Below, in pieces: positions 1 through 5,266 of a stretch of DNA of 7,242 nt (position 1 is its first letter; each line of letters begins with the position of its first letter). Where the stretch lies: assembly GCA_019115685.1 (NCBI GenBank), contig DXDC01000029.1:1-7242 (forward strand), in the 5' to 3' direction. This stretch comes from Candidatus Agrococcus pullicola (GTDB lineage: Bacteria > Actinomycetota > Actinomycetes > Actinomycetales > Microbacteriaceae). Position numbers and translations under genes: made by a program. Below the pieces are notes generated by a model. The model was not told where the DNA came from. It worked only from the letters and a program-made list of their open reading frames with translations, and did no database searches.

Positions 1-185
1 CTGTCTACCTCGGAAGCGATCTCGTTGTGTACACGCGGTTGGAGTCCGGTAATGAACTCATCGGGCGCATGGACGTTCACGTGGGAGACCAGCCGCTTGC
101 CGAAGGCGATGAGGTGATCGTCGGTTGGGACACTCGCCGTGCTCGACTCGTGCCTAGGGGTACACCGGCATTGATGAGTGACTGA
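1..185 (+). CDS. ABC transporter ATP-binding protein, C-terminal TOBE fragment (partial)
   Basis: This is the last 60 codons of a gene that begins before the window, read in the frame starting at base 3 and ending at TGA 183-185. The visible protein starts VYLGSDLVVYTRLESGNEL and continues with GDQPLAEGDEVIVGW. This resembles the TOBE domain at the C-terminus of ABC importer ATPases of the PotA/MalK/FbpC type, a beta-barrel that helps regulate transport or sense substrate. The Walker motifs and ABC signature lie outside the window, so the assignment rests on the TOBE-like pattern alone and the substrate cannot be named. The next gene starts 38 bases downstream in the same direction but seems to have its own promoter. 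A permease or other cytoplasmic TOBE protein is less likely. Confidence 0.6.
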   Translation, partial: VYLGSDLVVYTRLESGNELIGRMDVHVGDQPLAEGDEVIVGWDTRRARLVPRGTPALMSD

Positions 186-210
186 CCACGGGCTGTCAAC
201 GCGCTCTGGA

Positions 211-223
211 TAGAGTGGGGGCT
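211..223 (+). promoter_or_regulatory. Probable leaderless promoter of the FolP2-like/RibD-like unit
   Basis: TAGAGT at 211-216 fits the actinobacterial TAnnnT -10 element. Seven bases follow and then ATG at 224, so transcription would begin at or next to the start codon. No convincing -35 lies 16-18 bp upstream. CTGTCA at 193-198 is the nearest candidate but is too close. GGGGG at 217-221 could act as a weak ribosome site if transcription starts further upstream. Confidence 0.5.
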
Positions 224-1228
224 ATGGTGACACAGCCTCCGGCGAGCGGACCCGAGAACGCGTCCGGAGAGGCGGCACCGCACATCACCCATCCCGTCCA
301 CGCCTTCGGCGGGCGCGACATGGATCTGCGCACCGAGCTGGCGCTGATGGCCATCGTCAACCGCACCCCCGACTCGTTCTACGACCGAGGCAAGACCTTC
401 GCGCTCGACGCGGCCGTCAACGCGGGAGTCGAGGCCAATCGAAACGGCGCGGAGATCATCGACATCGGGGGAGTGCCATTCGCGCCGGGTGAACAGCTCT
501 CGCCCGATGAGGAGCGGGGTCGCGTCGAACCGGTCGTGCGCGAAGTCGCGGGGCAGTGTCTGGCGACCATCTCGGTAGACACCTTTCACGCGGATGTGGC
601 CGGTGCGTGCCTGGCAGCCGGTGCCCGAATCATCAACGACACCACCGGGCTGTCCGACCCCGACATGGCACGCACGGTCGCCGACCACGACGCCTACCTC
701 GTCATCACGCACTCGCTCGCGCGGCCGCGCACCTCCTATCCGCGACCGCAGTACGACGACGTGACTCGAGAAGTGCGCGAGTTCCTGGGCAGGAAGGCCG
801 AGGAGGCGATCTCGGCGGGAGTTCCACCCGAGCGCATCATCGTTGACCCCGGCCTCGACCTCAACAAGAACACCCTGCACTCTCTCGAACTGCTGCGCAG
901 ACTTCCCGAGATCGCATCCCTCGGCTTTCCCGTGCTCTCGGCTCCCTCCCGGAAGGACTTCATCGGCGAGGCCGTTGGAGCGAGGCGAGAGGACAGACTC
1001 CCCGGTTCCCTGACCACGGCGGTGCTGTCGGCGCTCGGCGGCGCCCGCATCATCCGCATGCACGATGTGGCCGCATCCCGACAGACCCTGGATATGGTCG
1101 CCTGCACTCTGGGATGGTCGGAACCGCGCGTGCTCAAGCACAACATGGGTGATGAGAACACGCCGGAGGACATCTTCGACACTCTTGACGGGGCAGCTGG
1201 CGAAAACCGACAGTCGGGGGTGGCATGA
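224..1228 (+). CDS. Dihydropteroate synthase-like protein (FolP2-type)
   Basis: This 334-residue TIM-barrel protein is of the pterin-binding/dihydropteroate synthase (DHPS) family. Seen in order: MAIVNRTPDSF (42-52, family motif NxTPDSF), DIGG (80-83), SVDT (117-120), INDTTG (137-142), DPG (208-210), APSRKDFIG (240-248, the SRK motif) and RMHDV (278-282). The loop after DIGG reads VPFAPG, whereas true DHPS enzymes have ESTRPG, so the Thr-Arg pair that contacts pterin/p-aminobenzoate is absent. The segment AIVNRTPDSFYD is very like mycobacterial FolP2 (Rv1207), a paralogue reported to lack DHPS activity. A pterin-related or unknown substrate is therefore more likely than folate synthesis. ATG 224 was preferred over GTG 215 because GTG 215 overlaps the -10 box. 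ATG 320 is another possible start, since the first 32 residues precede the conserved fold. The stop overlaps the next gene by ATGA, so the two are translationally coupled. Confidence 0.88.
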   Translation: MVTQPPASGPENASGEAAPHITHPVHAFGGRDMDLRTELALMAIVNRTPDSFYDRGKTFALDAAVNAGVEANRNGAEIIDIGGVPFAPGEQLSPDEERGRVEPVVREVAGQCLATISVDTFHADVAGACLAAGARIINDTTGLSDPDMARTVADHDAYLVITHSLARPRTSYPRPQYDDVTREVREFLGRKAEEAISAGVPPERIIVDPGLDLNKNTLHSLELLRRLPEIASLGFPVLSAPSRKDFIGEAVGARREDRLPGSLTTAVLSALGGARIIRMHDVAASRQTLDMVACTLGWSEPRVLKHNMGDENTPEDIFDTLDGAAGENRQSGVA

Positions 1229-1872
1229 ACGAGCAGGAGACAGTCGGTGCTTTCGCAAGTCTCTTTCCCGAGGACGGCGCTCCGGTTGTCAGGGCGGTCG
1301 GGATCACAAGCGTTGACGGAGCCGCTGAACTCGACGGTAGATCAGGAGCACTCGGCGGGCCGGAGGATGCGCGGCTTCTGTCGTTCCTGCGGCGCAGCGC
1401 CGATGTGATCCTCGTGGGCGCTGCGACTGTCGAGGCCGAGGGCTACACGTATCCGTTAGTGGAGCCGGTGGATGCCGCCTGGCGGGTAGAGCGCGGCCTT
1501 GCCGAGCAGCCGCCCATTGCGCTGATCACGAGGCGGGAAGAACCGGATGCGCTGGGAGCGATGACGTCGGGAGCGTCGGTGCCGCCCCGAATCTTCACTA
1601 CGGAACCCACGGCGAGCGACCGATTCGCGGTCGACGTTGTCGAAGACCTTCAGCGGTCGGGTTCGCGCCGCATTCTGGTCGAGGGCGGGCCGAACGTATG
1701 GGGCAACCTCCTGGAGCACGGTGTACTCGATGAGTTCTCGCTCACGATCAGCCCGCTCCTGAACCCGGGCGGTCGCAAGTTCACCGAGCAAGTGACAGGC
1801 GTGACCGATCTTCTCGTGCTCGGCCACATCGGCGTCGGCGGCTTCGTCATGATCAGGTTCGCGGTGCCGTGA
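1225..1872 (+). CDS. RibD C-terminal/dihydrofolate reductase-fold pyrimidine reductase
   Basis: This is a 215-residue stand-alone reductase of the RibD_C family, which has a DHFR fold and uses NADPH. Visible signatures are SVDGAAELDGRSG (29-41, substrate strand), ADVILVGAATVEAEGY (59-74, the nucleotide-binding ADxxLVGxxTVxxE pattern) and ILVEGGPNVWGNLLEHG (150-166), followed by VLDEFSLTISPLL. The length matches the reductase domain alone, and no zinc deaminase domain is present, so it is not a bifunctional RibD. Family members reduce 5-amino-6-ribosylamino-uracil phosphate in riboflavin synthesis, but many stand-alone paralogues have unknown substrates, and a mycobacterial one (Rv2671) can substitute for dihydrofolate reductase. 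ATG 1225 overlaps the FolP2-like stop and has a GGGGGTGG ribosome site just upstream. The operon partner suggests a substrate of the pterin or reduced-pyrimidine type, which is inference. Confidence 0.88.
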   Translation: MNEQETVGAFASLFPEDGAPVVRAVGITSVDGAAELDGRSGALGGPEDARLLSFLRRSADVILVGAATVEAEGYTYPLVEPVDAAWRVERGLAEQPPIALITRREEPDALGAMTSGASVPPRIFTTEPTASDRFAVDVVEDLQRSGSRRILVEGGPNVWGNLLEHGVLDEFSLTISPLLNPGGRKFTEQVTGVTDLLVLGHIGVGGFVMIRFAVP

Positions 1873-1938
1873 GGCAAGAGGCCATGTCTCTGCAGTCGCG
1901 GCAAGCGGCGGGGTCGAAACGCGCTCAAGATCGAAGGC

Positions 1939-1961
1939 CATGATGAGTTCGATCCATCATG
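1939..1961. repeat. Inverted repeat between the reductase and EEP genes
   Basis: CATGATG at 1939-1945 and its exact reverse complement CATCATG at 1955-1961 flank a 9-base loop. It lies 66 bases after the reductase stop. It could fold as a weak terminator for the upstream unit, but no T-run follows, so an operator is equally possible. The rest of the 159-base gap shows nothing else except the promoter near its end. Confidence 0.35.
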
Positions 1962-1992
1962 ACAGGAGATGCACAGGGCGAAGCGTGAACCT

Positions 1993-2022
1993 ATGACGGT
2001 ACATTGTCACGCACGTTAATGT
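1993..2022 (+). promoter_or_regulatory. Promoter of the EEP-family gene
   Basis: ATGACG at 1993-1998 (four of six matches to TTGACA) and TAATGT at 2017-2022 are separated by 18 bp. The ATG at 2032 is only 9 bases beyond the -10, so the transcript would be leaderless or nearly so. GGGAG at 2023-2027 would serve as a ribosome site only if transcription began earlier. A small dyad TGAC/GTCA (1994-1997, 2006-2009) lies in the spacer and may be chance. Confidence 0.5.
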
Positions 2023-2031
2023 GGGAGAACG

Positions 2032-2760
2032 ATGAAGCTCATCAGTTACAACCTGCGAAATCACCATGCGGCCACCGACCTCGTACCGTTGGCGGAGGAG
2101 CACAGCCCCGACGCACTGTGTCTGCAGGAGGCCGACACCAAGCGAATTCCGCTACGTATCGGCGAACTCGAGCTCATGCACGCGACCGCACAGAGCCGAC
2201 TCGGGTTGGCCGTGTACTTACGAACCGGACGCTTTCAACCGCAGACGTTGCAGATCACCTCGCTCAGGAAGTCATTCCATGACCGCGTTATGAAGCCGGG
2301 GGAGGATCGGCTCGTCATGGTCAGGGCGCTCGATCGGAAATACGACAGGGATGTCGTGGTCGCGTCCTTCCACGCCGCGCCCCTGACCTCTCCCAATTCG
2401 TTGCGACGGCATCAGATCCGCACCGCATTCACTGCGATGCACGAGATCGGGCCGGGGTTGCCCTCCATGATGGCCGGCGATTTCAACTACCCCTTGTTCC
2501 AATCCGGCTTGAAGAGGCACATCGATACCCACGGGTTCGAGATGAACCGCAGCGTGAAGGGCACCTATTCGCGCTACCGGGTGCTGCGCGGCAACTACGA
2601 TTTCGCCCTCTCCCGAGGGTTCGGCGTCCACGAGGTGGTCGCCCTGCCGCAGGGTAAATCCGACCATCTGCCGATTCTTGTGCAGACCTCGCTGCAGCAC
2701 GCGGCGATCGAGGGCAAAACCGCAGAACTGGATGAGCGTGTGACGCTGCTGCCCTCCTGA
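2032..2760 (+). CDS. Endonuclease/exonuclease/phosphatase (EEP) family protein
   Basis: This 242-residue protein belongs to the EEP superfamily (DNase I/exonuclease III/phosphatase fold), metal-dependent phosphodiesterases acting on nucleic acids, phospholipids or phosphoinositides. The full catalytic set is visible: SYNLRN (Asn7), CLQEAD (Glu33, metal ligand), SFHAAP (His114), AGDFNYP (Asp150 and Asn152), NYDFALSRG (Asp190) and KSDHLPILV (Asp211-His212). No signal peptide or membrane segment is seen, so it is probably cytoplasmic. The length is typical of the compact core, with a short polar tail after the last strand. The substrate cannot be told from sequence. The gene stands alone with its own promoter and ends 11 bases before the stop of the opposing DUF1772-like gene. 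Confidence 0.88.
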   Translation: MKLISYNLRNHHAATDLVPLAEEHSPDALCLQEADTKRIPLRIGELELMHATAQSRLGLAVYLRTGRFQPQTLQITSLRKSFHDRVMKPGEDRLVMVRALDRKYDRDVVVASFHAAPLTSPNSLRRHQIRTAFTAMHEIGPGLPSMMAGDFNYPLFQSGLKRHIDTHGFEMNRSVKGTYSRYRVLRGNYDFALSRGFGVHEVVALPQGKSDHLPILVQTSLQHAAIEGKTAELDERVTLLPS

Positions 2761-2771
2761 CGGCGGCGCAG

Positions 2772-3224
2772 TCAGAGTAGCGCTGTCGTCACGGCGATGA
2801 GCACGAACGCCGCCACGATGATGGCGACGCGCGCGTAATGCAGCCGGTCCCAGCGCTGCTGCTGTTCTCGCCAGTCTGCTGGATGATCGTCGGGCGTCCA
2901 CATCGCGGAACGGTTGTTGATCGGTACGAGCAGGGCGACTGACATCACGACGCTGATCACGAGCAGCGCGGCAGCGACCATCGCCGTGTTCGCTGGAGCA
3001 GTTCCCCAGGTGAAGACCACGAGCGCGGCAGTGAGAACCAGCGATCCGATGTACCAGAACGGCATTACCCGCCCCAGCATCCGTGCCCCCTCCGATCGTG
3101 CTGCGATTGATCCGGCCACGGGCAGGCGCAGGGTGATGGGGTTGATGACGAGGGCGACGGCGAACTCGACGCCGACCATGAGGCCCGTGACAGATGTGGT
3201 GAGCACGGCGAGAACGAGTGACAT
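2772..3224 (-). CDS. DUF1772-like small integral membrane protein
   Basis: This is a 150-residue protein with four hydrophobic segments at about residues 1-28, 55-74, 80-102 and 131-149. The pattern VPINNR (100-105) after the third helix and the WDRLHYARV stretch (125-133) before the last helix are typical of the DUF1772 family, sometimes called anthrone-oxygenase-like. Most members have no proven function. ATG at 3224 is preferred because a strong TGGAGGAA ribosome site lies 5-12 bases upstream. An upstream in-frame ATG at 3305 would run through the operators. The gene is divergent from a TetR regulator, so it is probably the regulator's target, repressed through the two palindromes in the gap. 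It converges on the EEP gene. Confidence 0.82.
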   Translation of the reverse strand: MSLVLAVLTTSVTGLMVGVEFAVALVINPITLRLPVAGSIAARSEGARMLGRVMPFWYIGSLVLTAALVVFTWGTAPANTAMVAAALLVISVVMSVALLVPINNRSAMWTPDDHPADWREQQQRWDRLHYARVAIIVAAFVLIAVTTALL

Positions 3225-3240
3225 CTTGGTTCCTCCAGTA

Positions 3241-3255
3241 TCTAGCAATGCTAGA
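3241..3255. promoter_or_regulatory. Putative TetR operator O1
   Basis: TCTAGCAATGCTAGA is a perfect 15-bp palindrome with 7-bp arms around a central A. It lies 17 bases upstream of the DUF1772-like ATG and just beyond that gene's ribosome site, where bound repressor would block its transcription. It shares its core with O2, 18 bp away centre to centre. Confidence 0.75.
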
Positions 3256-3258
3256 AAA

Positions 3259-3273
3259 TCTAGCAGTGCTATA
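3259..3273. promoter_or_regulatory. Putative TetR operator O2
   Basis: TCTAGCAGTGCTATA is a second copy of the O1 palindrome, with one mismatched arm position (T at 3272 in place of G) and a different central base. Its right arm overlaps the likely -10 box of the TetR gene, so binding here would give autorepression. The 18-bp centre spacing resembles pairs bound by two TetR dimers. Confidence 0.72.
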
Positions 3274-3277
3274 TTAT
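3272..3277 (+). promoter_or_regulatory. -10 box of the TetR gene
   Basis: TATTAT at 3272-3277 (or TATATT at 3270-3275) is the only strongly A/T-rich hexamer ahead of the regulator. Transcription would start near 3284, leaving about 25 bases before the chosen ATG at 3309. This excludes the in-frame ATG at 3276, which lies inside the box. No good -35 is visible because that position is occupied by the operators. Confidence 0.5.
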
Positions 3278-3308
3278 GTTCGAGCGATCGGGAAAGCAAG
3301 GGCAAGGG

Positions 3309-3869
3309 ATGGCTGACTCAGCTGCACGGCAACAGCGCAACGAGGAGCGTCACAGGCGGATACTGCAGGCCGCACGCGAGCGCGCCGATGCCGATGGATG
3401 GTCGGCGGTCACGACACGTCATCTTGCCGATGCCATCGGCTTTACGCAGCCGGTACTGTATGGGCACTTCCCGGGCGGCAAAGCGGAGATCATGCTCGCT
3501 GTTGCGCTCGAAGGTTTCGTCGACCTGACCCGGCGCTGTCGCGACGTGCTCGACAGTACGCGTGGGAGAGCGGCGATCGAAGCCGTTGCTATCGCGTACC
3601 TCGATTTCGGCAGCGAGCATCCCGCAGTCTACGAAGCCATGTTTCAACAGTCGATAGACGCGCCATTTGCCAGCACCGACACGCCATCCGACCTCCGCGA
3701 GGGGTTCGAAGCTCTTGCCGAGGCAATCGGTGACGAAGGAGACGGAACCAAGACGGAGGTGTTCTGGGGAGCCCTCCACGGTATCAGTCTGCTGGAGCGG
3801 GCGGGACGGATGCGGTCGGAGCACCGTGCCGAACGTGTCGCGGAACTCAGTGCCCGATTCGAGCGGTAG
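3309..3869 (+). CDS. TetR/AcrR family transcriptional regulator
   Basis: This is a 186-residue repressor of the TetR family. The N-terminal DNA-binding domain (about 13-62) has the usual RRILQAARERADADG first helix and the helix-turn-helix VTTRHLADAIGFTQPVLYGHF (34-54), ending in the GGKAEIM step. The C-terminal ligand domain carries FWGALHGISLLERAGR (152-167), which resembles the WHG-type TetR C-terminal domain. The ligand is unknown. ATG 3309 was chosen because AAGGG lies 6 bases upstream and because the longer reading from 3276 would start inside the promoter. The gene is divergent from the DUF1772-like membrane protein, and the 84-bp gap holds two matching palindromes, so it probably represses both itself and that gene. 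Confidence 0.92.
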   Translation: MADSAARQQRNEERHRRILQAARERADADGWSAVTTRHLADAIGFTQPVLYGHFPGGKAEIMLAVALEGFVDLTRRCRDVLDSTRGRAAIEAVAIAYLDFGSEHPAVYEAMFQQSIDAPFASTDTPSDLREGFEALAEAIGDEGDGTKTEVFWGALHGISLLERAGRMRSEHRAERVAELSARFER

Positions 3870-3941
3870 TCGTCCTGCTGTTCGCCCCTCATGAACACGA
3901 GCTTCACGTGGTGGGGCCCGCATGCAAGGCAAGCGCAGTGC

Positions 3942-3947
3942 TAGCGT
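3942..3947 (+). promoter_or_regulatory. Possible leaderless -10 box before a mini-ORF
   Basis: TAGCGT fits TAnnnT and stands exactly 7 bases before ATG 3955, the same geometry as the FolP2-like promoter. No -35 is seen. If active, it would start a transcript running through three hairpins into the hydrolase gene. Confidence 0.35.
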
Positions 3948-3954
3948 GGTTGCC

Positions 3955-3990
3955 ATGTTGTTGTGTTTCGTTCGCCTGCGCTCGGAGTAG
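3955..3990 (+). CDS. Candidate 11-residue leader peptide
   Basis: ATG 3955 to TAG 3988-3990 reads MLLCFVRLRSE. It has no Shine-Dalgarno sequence but sits where a leaderless transcript from TAGCGT would begin. Its stop codon falls in the loop of the first of three hairpins, so a translating ribosome would open that hairpin. This placement is what one expects of a leader peptide, although an ORF this short can easily arise by chance. No run of one regulatory codon is visible, since it contains a single Cys and two Arg. I do not recognise it as a known leader. Confidence 0.3.
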   Translation: MLLCFVRLRSE

Positions 3991-4048
3991 TCCGGCGCAC
4001 TCTGCCACGCTGAAGCGTGGCCTATTTCGCTGACCCGAAGTGGGTCAG
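3977..4048 (+). promoter_or_regulatory. Three tandem hairpins in the hydrolase leader
   Basis: Hairpin 1 spans 3977-3999: nine pairs with one bulged T at 3982 and loop GTAG at 3987-3990. Hairpin 2 is 4004-4021, GCCACGC and GCGTGGC around loop TGAA. Hairpin 3 is 4030-4048, CTGACCC and GGGTCAG around GAAGT. All three lie between the TetR and hydrolase genes. None is followed by a clear T-run, although CTATTTCG follows hairpin 2. They may be an attenuator, an mRNA-stability leader, or the remnant of a small palindromic repeat element. I do not recognise a riboswitch class. Confidence 0.5.
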
Positions 4049-4100
4049 GAGGTACGTGTCGCCGATGGATGACTAATCTCCAGCGACAGGACACAATGTT

Positions 4101-4973
4101 ATGAACACTAACGACAACCCATCGAATGATCCGCGCACCACGTTCGTTCTCGTTCACGGCTCCGGAACAAGTTCGCATATGTGGGCTTCGATCCAGCGCG
4201 AACTCGCGATTCAAGGCAGGAAGTCGTTCGCCATCGACCTTCCCGGCCATGGGATGGATGCGCAATACAGTGCTTCCTATCAGTCACCGCAACGCCTCGA
4301 CGTGCTGCGTGCCGAACCCTCAAGGCTTGCGAGTGTCACACTGGACGACAACGTTGATGCGCTCAGTACGGCAGTTCGTAAACTGCGAAACCACGGACCG
4401 GTGGTTTTAGTTGCTGCAAGCCTCGGGGGCGTTACGACAACCGTTTTCGCCAACCGACACCCGGAACTCGTCGACGGACTCGTCTACATTTCGGCTTGGG
4501 CATGCGCATCGAAAGCCAACCCGATCGACTACATGGGTGAGGCTGAGTTCGAGGGAAGCCTGTTGCCCGACCTCGCCGGGTTGAATATTGAGCTCGAACC
4601 TCCGCAGAGCATCGGGCGAGCAAACTATCGAACTGCCGACCCAGCGCTGTTACAGAGACTCAAGGCCTCGATCATGGAGGAGATCGACGATGAGCATTTC
4701 ATGGCGTTCGTGAACCTCATGCAACCCGATGAATCGCTGACGGTCATGATGGCGGACGCTCGCATCCAAGCCGAAACGTGGGGTCAGGTGCCGCACGCAT
4801 ACATTCGCTTGTTGCGCGACCGTTCGTTGCCCCTTGAAATGCAGGACCGGCTGATCAGAGAGGCCGACCAGCTCACACCTGAGAATCGGTTCAAGGTGCA
4901 TTCCCTGGACGCCTCCCATGCCGGGTTCCTGTATCAAAGTGAGCGCGTGGTCAAACTGCTTACCGAGCATTAG
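4101..4973 (+). CDS. Alpha/beta hydrolase, plant-esterase (MES/salicylate esterase) type
   Basis: This 290-residue alpha/beta-hydrolase has FVLVHGSGTSSHMW (15-28, oxyanion HGSG), AIDLPGHG (44-51), the nucleophile elbow VAASLGG with Ser107, IRLLRDRSLPLEMQ (235-248) with probable acid Asp240, and DASHAGFLYQ with catalytic His273. The RDRSLPxExQ segment and the SHxxFL end match the family of plant methyl esterases, hydroxynitrile lyases and their bacterial relatives. The elbow has Ala-Ala where most members have Gly-His. No signal peptide is seen. The substrate is unknown, probably a small ester or amide. ATG 4101 has an AGGA 9 bases upstream, a loose ribosome site. ATG 4096 meets a stop at once. 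Codons are richer in A/T at third positions than in neighbouring genes, hinting at acquisition. A strong hairpin follows, so it is likely monocistronic. Confidence 0.88.
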   Translation: MNTNDNPSNDPRTTFVLVHGSGTSSHMWASIQRELAIQGRKSFAIDLPGHGMDAQYSASYQSPQRLDVLRAEPSRLASVTLDDNVDALSTAVRKLRNHGPVVLVAASLGGVTTTVFANRHPELVDGLVYISAWACASKANPIDYMGEAEFEGSLLPDLAGLNIELEPPQSIGRANYRTADPALLQRLKASIMEEIDDEHFMAFVNLMQPDESLTVMMADARIQAETWGQVPHAYIRLLRDRSLPLEMQDRLIREADQLTPENRFKVHSLDASHAGFLYQSERVVKLLTEH

Positions 4974-4979
4974 AAATCT

Positions 4980-5012
4980 GGGTGGGCGTCGGAATGCAAA
5001 CGACGCCCACCC
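4980..5012 (+). terminator. Strong hairpin terminator after the hydrolase
   Basis: GGGTGGGCGTCG at 4980-4991 and its exact reverse complement at 5001-5012 form a 12-bp GC-rich stem with a 9-base loop. It begins 6 bases after the hydrolase stop. No T-run follows, as is common for actinobacterial terminators. Confidence 0.78.
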
Positions 5013-5266
5013 CGATTCCCGTTGCCGATCCCGCTGTATCGGACATCGTTGCTTTTCGTCACTGAGGCCAGTGGTCGACCGGCGTCGACTCGACGGTCCA
5101 TCTCCGTCTAGCCGTGCGCTAGAGCGACTGATCCCCGGTCTCAATTGATCAACAACCCTTCGGGCGCGAGGGCTTAGGCTCGCTCATGTACCCGCATCGA
5201 TCGAAGCTGGGCAAAAATGGAAAATGGACGTGACGGCCAGGCGCGGAGGCCGGCGAGAGGATTGCG
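5013..5266. other. Non-coding gap before the flavin reductase
   Basis: No convincing gene was found in this stretch. It contains a 13-bp palindrome CGTCGACTCGACG at 5083-5095, of a size expected by chance, and TTGATCAA at 5145-5152. Near its end it holds a possible -10 and mini-ORF, listed separately. Composition looks less GC-rich than the flanking coding DNA. Confidence 0.5.
5175..5180 (+). promoter_or_regulatory. Possible -10 box for the flavin reductase transcript
   Basis: TAGGCT fits TAnnnT and would start transcription near 5187, giving an 80-base leader before GTG 5267. TTGATC at 5145-5150 resembles a -35, but the 24-bp spacing is too long. ATG 5186 opens a 15-codon reading frame right at the predicted start. 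Confidence 0.35.

Noticed and set aside
77..1258. Long open frame on the minus strand (393 codons) opposite the FolP2-like gene
   Set aside because: It lies antisense to a gene with clear family motifs, has no recognisable domain, and is Arg/Gly-rich as expected of a GC-rich shadow frame.
2757..2775. CTGAC/GTCAG dyad joining the two convergent stops, a possible bidirectional terminator
   Set aside because: Only five base pairs, and both arms consist mainly of the stop codons themselves, so it is likely chance.
3276..3308. Upstream ATG start for the TetR protein (11 extra residues)
   Set aside because: It falls inside the TATTAT -10 box. ATG 3309 has a ribosome site and gives the usual N-terminal length.
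3937..3944. AGTGCTAG, resembling half of the TetR operator, downstream of the TetR gene
   Set aside because: A lone 8-base match without its second arm. It overlaps the candidate TAGCGT -10, so no third operator is claimed.
3318..4265. Long open frame on the minus strand (315 codons) across the TetR gene, the gap and the hydrolase start
   Set aside because: It overlaps two well-supported genes antisense and crosses the terminator-like hairpins, with no domain or ribosome site.
5083..5095. CGTCGACTCGACG 13-bp palindrome
   Set aside because: One or two perfect palindromes of this size are expected by chance in 7 kb. It is single-copy and not near a promoter.
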